DNA from: Cyprinodon diabolis | Lineage: Eukaryota; Chordata; Actinopteri; Cyprinodontiformes; Cyprinodontidae | Length of the DNA: 64,000 nt | Assembly: GCA_030533445.1 (NCBI GenBank) | Contig: CM060076.1 | Location: 10,842,001-10,906,000, forward strand | Direction of reading: 5' to 3' | Shown: piece after piece, positions 58,087 through 64,000 of the stretch | How positions within the stretch are numbered: the stretch's first letter is position 1 | Layout: every line of letters starts with the position of its first letter | Notes under the pieces: model-generated | Seen by the model: only the letters and a program-made list of their open reading frames with translations | Databases searched by the model: none | Told to the model about the DNA's origin: nothing | Program-made: the position numbers and the translations under genes

Positions 58087-61000
58087 GGAGTCTGGCGGGC
58101 CATGATAACTCTAAAAAATCTCCTCGACTGATGCTCCCTGCCACTTTGTTTTGCTCGAATCCAAGCCTCTATTTTTCTGCCTTCATCGATTCAGGCTGTG
58201 AACGAAATTTAATTGATTCAAACCTTGTCCAGCAGCTTCAAATTGAAACCATTCCCCTGACCCAGCCTCTTAGTGTCTCAGCTATTGATGGGAGAAAACT
58301 CCACCAGGTTACCCATCATACTCAACCTCTCGAGCTACTACTCTCAGGTAATCATCGTGAAACCATAACATTTTTTGTTTTTCCCTCCGCATGCTCTCCC
58401 CTGGTGCTTGGATTCGAATGGTTGGAGAAACATTATCCACATATTAACTGGACTGATCGTCATGTGGAATCATGGTCAACGTTAGGTCTCGAAACATGCC
58501 TCCGTTCGGCAGCCCCCGTGGTGGGGTCTCCTAGAGGTGGGGGGGAGATGGACTCTCCTGACCTTTCTTCTGTCCCTTCTGAGTACCATGATTTGGCTCC
58601 TGTTTTCAGTAAGGTCAGTGCTACGTCCCTTCCACCACACAGACCATATGACTGTGCGATCGAGCTATTACCTGGAGCAACTCTACCCAGCAGCAGACTA
58701 TACAATATTTCCAAACCAGAACGAGAAACCATGGAAAAATACATAAACGAGTCTTTAGCTGCTGGGATAATTCACCCATCTTCTTCTCCGTTGGGTGCAG
58801 GGTTCTTTTTCGTAGGCAAGAAGGACGGTTCTTTAAGACCGTGTATTGATTACAGAGGCCTGAACCAAATAACTATTAAAAACAAGTACCCTCTTCCACT
58901 ACTCGCCTCAGCTTTTGAACCTGTACAAGGGGCAACTGTTTTCACCAAACTAGATTTGAGGAACGCTTATCATCTTCTTAGGATCCGTGACGGAGATGAG
59001 TGGAAAACAGCCTTTAAAACCCCCTTGGGCCAGTTCGAATATTTGGTCATGCCCTTTGGTCTAACAAATGCTCCTGCCTGTTTCCAAGCCCTTGTGAATG
59101 ACGTTCTCAGAGACTTTTTAAATGTGTTCGTGTTCGTCTACATAGATGACATACTCATTTACTCTAAAGACCTCTCTGAGCATAAGAAACATGTCCGCCT
59201 TGTGTTGCAAAGATTACTGGAGAACAAACTTTTTGTCAAGGCCGAGAAATGCGAATTCCATCAGCCTTCAGTCACCTTTTTGGGGTTTGTGCTCGAGGGC
59301 GGGCAGGTTAAGCCTTCTGAGGATAAAATAAAGGCAGTTTTGGAGTGGCCGGTTCCTGAAAACCGCAAGCAGCTACAGAGATTCCTGGGTTTCGCCAATT
59401 TTTATCGCCGATTAATCAGGAACTATAGTCAGACAGCTCTTCCTCTAACCTCCTTAACCTCAGTCAAACGAACCTTTCAATGGACCCCTGAGGCACAAAC
59501 CGCATTTGAGAAACTGAAATCTTTGTTTTCCAGAGCACCCGTGTTAATCCAGCCTGATCCTTCCAAACAATTCATCCTCGAAGTAGACGCTTCCGACTCT
59601 GGTGTTGGAGCTGTCTTATCTCAAAGACTCGACACTGATCAAAAGATTCATCCTTGTGCCTTTTTCTCTCGAAGACTTTCCTCCGCAGAGCAAAACTACG
59701 ATGTTGGAGACCGAGAACTACTGGCCATCAAGTTGGCACTGGAGGAATGGAGACACTGGCTGGAGGGAGCTGAGCACCCGGTTCTCGTTTGGACGGATCA
59801 CAAGAACCTTGCTTACATCCAGTCAGCTAAACAAGCCAATCCCCGTCAATCAAGATGGTCCATATTCTTCTCTCGTTTCAACCTCATTATCTCCTACAGA
59901 CCCAGATCTAAGAATGTCAAACCCGATTCTCTCTCTCGTCTATACTCCGTTGATCAACCCGAGACGCCTGAACCTGTCCTTCCCGCATCATGCACTGTTG
60001 GAGTGGTTACCTGGGAGATCACCGATCTAATTAATTCCGCCCTGGCTTCAGAACCTGACCCAGGTAATGGTCTAGCTAACCGAACCTATGTACCTTCTTA
60101 TGTCAGATCTCGCCTAATACAGTGGATGCATGCTGCTAAGTTGTCTGCCCATCCGGGGGTGAGCAGAACCGTCACCTTGATTTCAAGACGTTTCTGGTGG
60201 CCAACTCTTCACAGAGATGTCAAGGAGTATGTGTTGGCCTGTTCCACCTGTGCAAGAAATAAAGCCTCACATCAACCTCCCTCAGGCCTGTTACAACCTC
60301 TTCCAGTTCCCTCACGTCCATGGTCCCATACAGCTATCGACTTTGTCACTGGTCTTCCCATCTCCCGAGGTATGTCCACAATCCTCACCATCGTTGATCG
60401 ATTCTCGAAATCCTGTCATCTCATCCCTCTCAGGAAACTTCCCACGGCTTTTCAAACCGCCCAGCTGCTGGTGAAACACGTCTTCCGTCTACATGGCATT
60501 CCCCAAGAGATCCTCTCAGACCGTGGTCCCCAGTTCATTTCACAAGTTTGGAAGGCATTCTGTTCTGCTCTCGACTGTAAGTTCTCTCTAACTTCCGGTT
60601 ATCACCCACAGGTCCAACGGCCAAACTGAGAGGATGAACCAACAGCTAGAGTCAAACCTCCGTTGTCTGACTTCAAACAATCCCACCGACTGGAGCCAGT
60701 ACCTAACTTGGATAGAATACGCACACAATTCTCTTAAATCTGCTTCCACCGGCCAGTCACCGTTTCAGGTCAGTCTCGGTTACCAACCTCCACTTTTTCC
60801 CGCAGACGAGAGAGAGATTTTGGTCCAGTCAGTCAACCAGCACATCAGACGCTGCCAACGCATATGGAGAGAGACCATCACTACCCTCAATCGTTCCTCC
60901 GAGACTACCAAGCGTTTCGCCGACTCCAGAAGACGTCCTGCCCCTGAATACTCCGTGGGCCAAGAGGTATGGCTATCCACTCGAGATATTCCCCTCAAGG

Positions 61001-61401
61001 GAATGTCTCGTAAACTCTCTCCAAAATTCATTGGTCCGTATAAGATTTCCCAGGTCATCAACCCATCAGCCATACGCCTTCAACTTCCCCCGTCTCTTCG
61101 TATTCATCCCACATTCCACGTCTCTCAAGTGAAACCAGTAGTCTCAAGTCCTCTGTGCCCACCATCCGACTCCCCTCCACCCGCCCTGGAAGTCGATGGT
61201 CATCCTGCATTCACCGTCCGCCGGATCGTGGACTCCCGTCGGCGAGGTCGCGGCTGGCAGTACCTCGTCGACTGGGAGGGCTATGGCCCAGAGGATCGCC
61301 AGTGGGTTCCTGGCTCTTACATCCTCGATCCAGCACTGATCGAGGAGTACGATCGTTCCTGTCCATTGACATCTTCCGGACCGCCAAGGGGCGGTCGTTG
61401 A
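58056..61401 (+). pseudogene. pol: pol polyprotein of the Ty3/gypsy element, frameshifted
   Basis: The frame at 58131-60629 (832 codons; open from 58056) holds, in order, an aspartic protease (FIDSGCERN, residues 18-26), reverse transcriptase (LDLRNAY about 274, YIDD 337-340), RNase H (DASDSG about 486, TDHKN about 555) and an integrase zinc region (His667/His674 and Cys704/Cys707) followed by catalytic Asp737 (AIDFVTG) and Asp798 (SDRG). At about 60611 a single extra base shifts the frame, which then stops at 60629. The +1 frame continues to 61401. It carries the third catalytic residue (Glu at 60628-60630) and the rest of integrase, and at residues 194-240 of that 255-codon frame a chromodomain ([17 protein letters not shown]). 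The break falls between the second and third catalytic residues, so this copy cannot encode full integrase. Confidence 0.9.
60634..61401 (+). pseudogene. integrase C-terminal part with chromodomain
   Basis: This is the continuation of pol after the frameshift. It holds the end of the catalytic core ([17 protein letters not shown]), the GPY/F-like module (KFIGPYKI, about residues 131-138) and then the chromodomain with the aromatic residues of a methyl-lysine cage (Tyr210, Trp214 and Trp224). Chromodomains in this group direct integration to marked chromatin. Confidence 0.88.
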
Positions 61402-61440
61402 GGGGGGGGTACTGTTGGGAGAACAGTACCCCCCCCTCAA
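61398..61440. repeat. Perfect 19-bp inverted repeat over the PPT/3' LTR junction
   Basis: The arms TTGAGGGGGGGGTACTGTT (61398-61416) and AACAGTACCCCCCCCTCAA (61422-61440) are exact reverse complements, with the 5-base loop GGGAG. Confidence 0.95.
61400..61412 (+). promoter_or_regulatory. Polypurine tract region
   Basis: GAGGGGGGGG immediately precedes the 3' LTR, with TAC between the tract and the LTR start. This is the expected site for plus-strand DNA priming. The tract is also the left arm of an inverted repeat. Confidence 0.75.
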
Positions 61441-62138
61441 CTTTGGAGAAGTACCACCTTCCTCCAGCAGAGTCCGCCATGGATCCTCCTGAGCCGAGCC
61501 TCCTGCACAGCTGAAGCTCATCCCATCATCAGAGGATCCACAGTATTTAAGTTGTCTTCAGACCTTGCTTCAACGCCGCAGTGTTTTATCCAGTTGGTTA
61601 GCACCTAAGCCTAGAATCTCTGAGAACCTTTGTTGACTTTAAATCCAGACTGGATTCAAACCTTTGTCTCTGTCTTCCAGGAAACCTGTTTTTCTCCTGT
61701 GAAGCTCAGGAAGAGCTTAACCTGCCGAGCCTGCCCTCTGAGCCAAACCTGAAGTCTCTCTCTGGATTTTCCATGCAGCTCTGGACCAAGAGCTGGAAAC
61801 TCAAAGCCAAGGTCAGCTCATTCTCAAGAAGTAAGACGCTGAAGCAGTTAACGGACTCTGCTGAACAAACTATCTCCGGACCCAACAGTTTCCCTCTCAA
61901 GGCTTTAACCAAGAACCCTCAAGGTACAAATCTGAAACTGTCTGAATCAAACTCCTCTGAGCAAACGCTAACTGAACTGTCTCCCACGCAGATTCCAGTG
62001 AACCAGTCCCCAGGCCTGAATCAGAACCAGTGGTTAAAACTGTGCTTGTGACAATAAACCTTGTTAAACCTTTTACTTCTGTTTCCGTCTCCGTGGTGTT
62101 CTGCATAACTGGGTCTCACTAGTGAACCCATCATGACA
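61413..62138 (+). repeat. 3' LTR (726 bp)
   Basis: It starts TGTTGGGAG and ends CCATCATGACA. It is 21 bp longer than the 5' LTR because it has AACAGTACCCCCCCCTCAAC after the first nine bases, where the 5' copy has a short CT. TATTTAA lies at 61544-61550, the predicted RNA start at 61575 and AATAAA at 62053-62058. Confidence 0.92.
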
Positions 62139-63070
62139 GAAATATCCTGTCCAGGGGTGATGCTGAGAAACTAGTCCATGCATTTGTTACTTCAAGGCTG
62201 GACTATTGTAATTCTTTACTATCAGGAAGTCCACAAACTGTAGTTAAAAGCCTTCAGCTGATCCAAAATGCTGCAGCCAGAGTTCTGATGAAAATTAAAA
62301 AGAGAGATCATATCTCTCATATCCTGGCTTCTATTCATTGGCTTCCTGTTAATCTGAAATATAATTTAAAATCCTCCTTCACACCTATAAAGTCTTAAAT
62401 GCCCTAGCTCCATTTTATATCAGAGATCTGATTGTAACAAAGCACTTCACTCTCAGTCTGTAGGTTTCCTAGTGGTTCTTAGAATTTCTAAAAAGTGGAA
62501 TGGGAGGCAGATCTTTTAGTTATCAGGCTCCTCTCCTGTGGAACCAACTACCAGTTTTAGTCCGTGAGGCAGACACCCTGTCTACTTTTAAGGGTTGGCT
62601 TAAAACTTTCCTTTTTGATAAAGCTTATCGTTGGATTGGCTCAGGTTATCCTGAACTATCCCTATAGTTATGCTGCTATAGGTTTAAACTGTTGGAGGAC
62701 ATAGGGACCACTTTTCATAATTCTGTTTCATTCTATCTCTATTCTTCCATTCTCCAGTATTTGCATATGTTAAAGCTTGGCCTGTTTTTCAGTGTAGCCC
62801 TATTTCTGTTATTGTGATGAACTGTATGTGCTCTCTTTCATCCTCTAATATGGGAGTTGGCTCAGAGCTTGTCTGCATGACTGTGTCTTTCTGTTATCCT
62901 ACCAAATCTACACCACAGCTTTATTGTAATGTAGCTAATTTATTAAACCAATATGTTGAGCCTATTTCTTATCTGTCTGCCTTTTTTATAGAAATGCACA
63001 TACTGGGAGATTTAGCAGCCCTTGTATAGGTCATATACAAGAGGAGAATACTGCTAAGAAAACTATCATC
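62139..63070 (+). mobile_element. L2/CR1-like LINE, 3' part after the LTR element
   Basis: It begins with GAAAT, the right target duplication. It continues the LINE interrupted at 56328: SRLDYCNSLLSG-like, LQLIQNAAARVL, then HWLPV near 62338 and TLSTFKGWLKTFLFDKAY near 62578. All are typical of the C-terminal region of L2/CR1 reverse transcriptases. Several stops and frameshifts are present. The 3' limit is uncertain. Confidence 0.7.
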
Positions 63071-64000
63071 TGATCTACACTCGTGCTTGTTTACAATATG
63101 ACATGCTTAAGCACAGCATTATCCTTAAGTTTATTATCAGGCGTTAAAGCTCAGAGCGATTGCATTGAGGGACAAACATTGAACTCATGTTTTGTTTTGA
63201 TATTTACTGTCTACTTCTTAGTGTGTCTTGAAAACATTCAGGCTAGATACAAAATATCACTTTCAGGATATTCAAGGAAAAGGAATAGATTAGAACCTGG
63301 AATACGAAGCAAAACTAGAACATAAGTAAAGCTCCAGGTAAACGAGACAAAAAGAGGACAACAGTAGCAGCTACAGAAGCACCAAAGGGCTGGAGGGTAC
63401 TAATAAACACCAATCATTTCAGAATTAATTTTGAAGTTGAATGAATTTTAAAGAGAGGTTGAATAATCTCTTTTTACCTGGGAATGTTAAGCCTCAAAAT
63501 TAAATGTATTACCAGGTGCTCTTCTCATTTATATCTCTTACACGGTAGAATCAGATACCTCCCTCTCCAGAGTATCTGTTTGTGCCTGAGCAAAATTTGA
63601 TGTGGGCATGAAATAAGAAACTTATATGACAAATCATATTAATGTTTAATCATAAAATGCTCCCTCTACTATCATTTCATATGGCAATAATCTGTTCATG
63701 AATTTCCCATAGAACAGCTTTTCCAATTTAACTTTTATCTATGATGTCCAAAATTTCGAGAGCCTCAATGTGATTATAGAGATTCAAAATCTTACTTTCA
63801 CCTTTTGAGAATTTCCGTCTAGGTATTTGGAGTGTCCTGGTGAAATTAGTTTGTGAATATTAAATGCTTTGTAAACATGAATGAGAAGTACTACAATAAT
63901 CAATGCCCAAAAGGATTATTATGTGACATTCTTTTTTTTTTTAAGTAGGATTACATATTTATTTGTAATTAACTAGTTTATCTACTAACTGGTAAAACAG
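63071..64000. other. Intergenic, nothing recognised
   Basis: AT-rich, without a supported gene or clear repeat. The frame at 63083-63325 has no known domain. Confidence 0.45.

Larger units (their letters stand above)
56329..62138 (+). mobile_element. Ty3/gypsy chromovirus-type LTR retrotransposon (Tf1/sushi-like)
   Basis: A nearly complete 5.8 kb element: 5' LTR, gag, pol (protease, reverse transcriptase, RNase H, integrase with chromodomain), polypurine tract and 3' LTR, flanked by GAAAT. It belongs to the group in which pol ends in a chromodomain. Fish sushi elements are the best-known vertebrate members and the source group of mammalian RTL/PEG10-type genes. LTRs differ by six substitutions and one 21-bp length difference, so the insertion is recent. 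A one-base frameshift near 60611 in integrase makes this copy defective. It sits inside an L2/CR1-like LINE. Confidence 0.95.

Noticed and set aside
40338..64000. GPX2, the human neighbour downstream of RAB15
   Set aside because: No glutathione peroxidase motif or in-frame TGA context was seen in either strand.

Overview
The window is vertebrate nuclear DNA, most likely from a teleost fish. The evidence is split genes with GT-AG introns, long AT, GT and GGAT microsatellites, and transposon families typical of fish: piggyBac/TTAA MITEs, hAT, Harbinger, L2/CR1-like LINEs, tRNA-derived SINEs, a Penelope-type fragment and a chromodomain Ty3/gypsy element. I cannot name the species. There is no bacterial-style operon, CRISPR array or phage.

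Two host genes are supported. (1) The 5' end of FNTB (protein farnesyltransferase beta subunit) is on the minus strand: coding exon 1 at 9337-9435 and exon 2 at 3551-3615. The rest of the gene lies beyond the left edge. (2) A complete RAB15 small GTPase gene is on the plus strand: seven coding exons from 11154 to 40337 give 213 codons with all G motifs and a C-terminal CWC prenylation motif. Start codons of the two genes are 1.7 kb apart and face away from each other, the same divergent order as in human, so 9436-11153 probably holds both promoters.

Layout. 1-3550 is FNTB intron 2, with a Harbinger element nested in an older repeat. 3616-9336 is FNTB intron 1, with a hAT element and a piggyBac-like element. 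9436-11153 is the divergent intergenic region. 11278-34048 is the 22.8 kb RAB15 intron 1, with a 1.1 kb MITE built from EcoRI-site repeats, several other MITEs, a LINE copy and LTR-like sequence. 34049-40337 holds the remaining RAB15 exons. 40338 to about 42110 is the probable 3' UTR. From about 42.2 kb to the end no complete host gene is visible. This part holds LINE and Penelope remnants, MITEs, one promoter-like spot near 49.3-49.5 kb, and a nest at 53.2-63.0 kb. In that nest an L2/CR1-like LINE is interrupted by SINEs and by an almost complete Ty3/gypsy retrotransposon (56329-62138, flanked by GAAAT duplications).

The strongest unusual signals are all in mobile DNA. The Ty3/gypsy element appears to be self-primed in the manner of the Tf1/sushi group: its primer-binding site is complementary to its own predicted RNA 5' end. 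It also carries a perfect 19-bp inverted repeat across its polypurine tract and 3' LTR start that is missing from the 5' LTR. I found no evidence of a wholly new biological system. All family assignments are by eye and no database search was possible.
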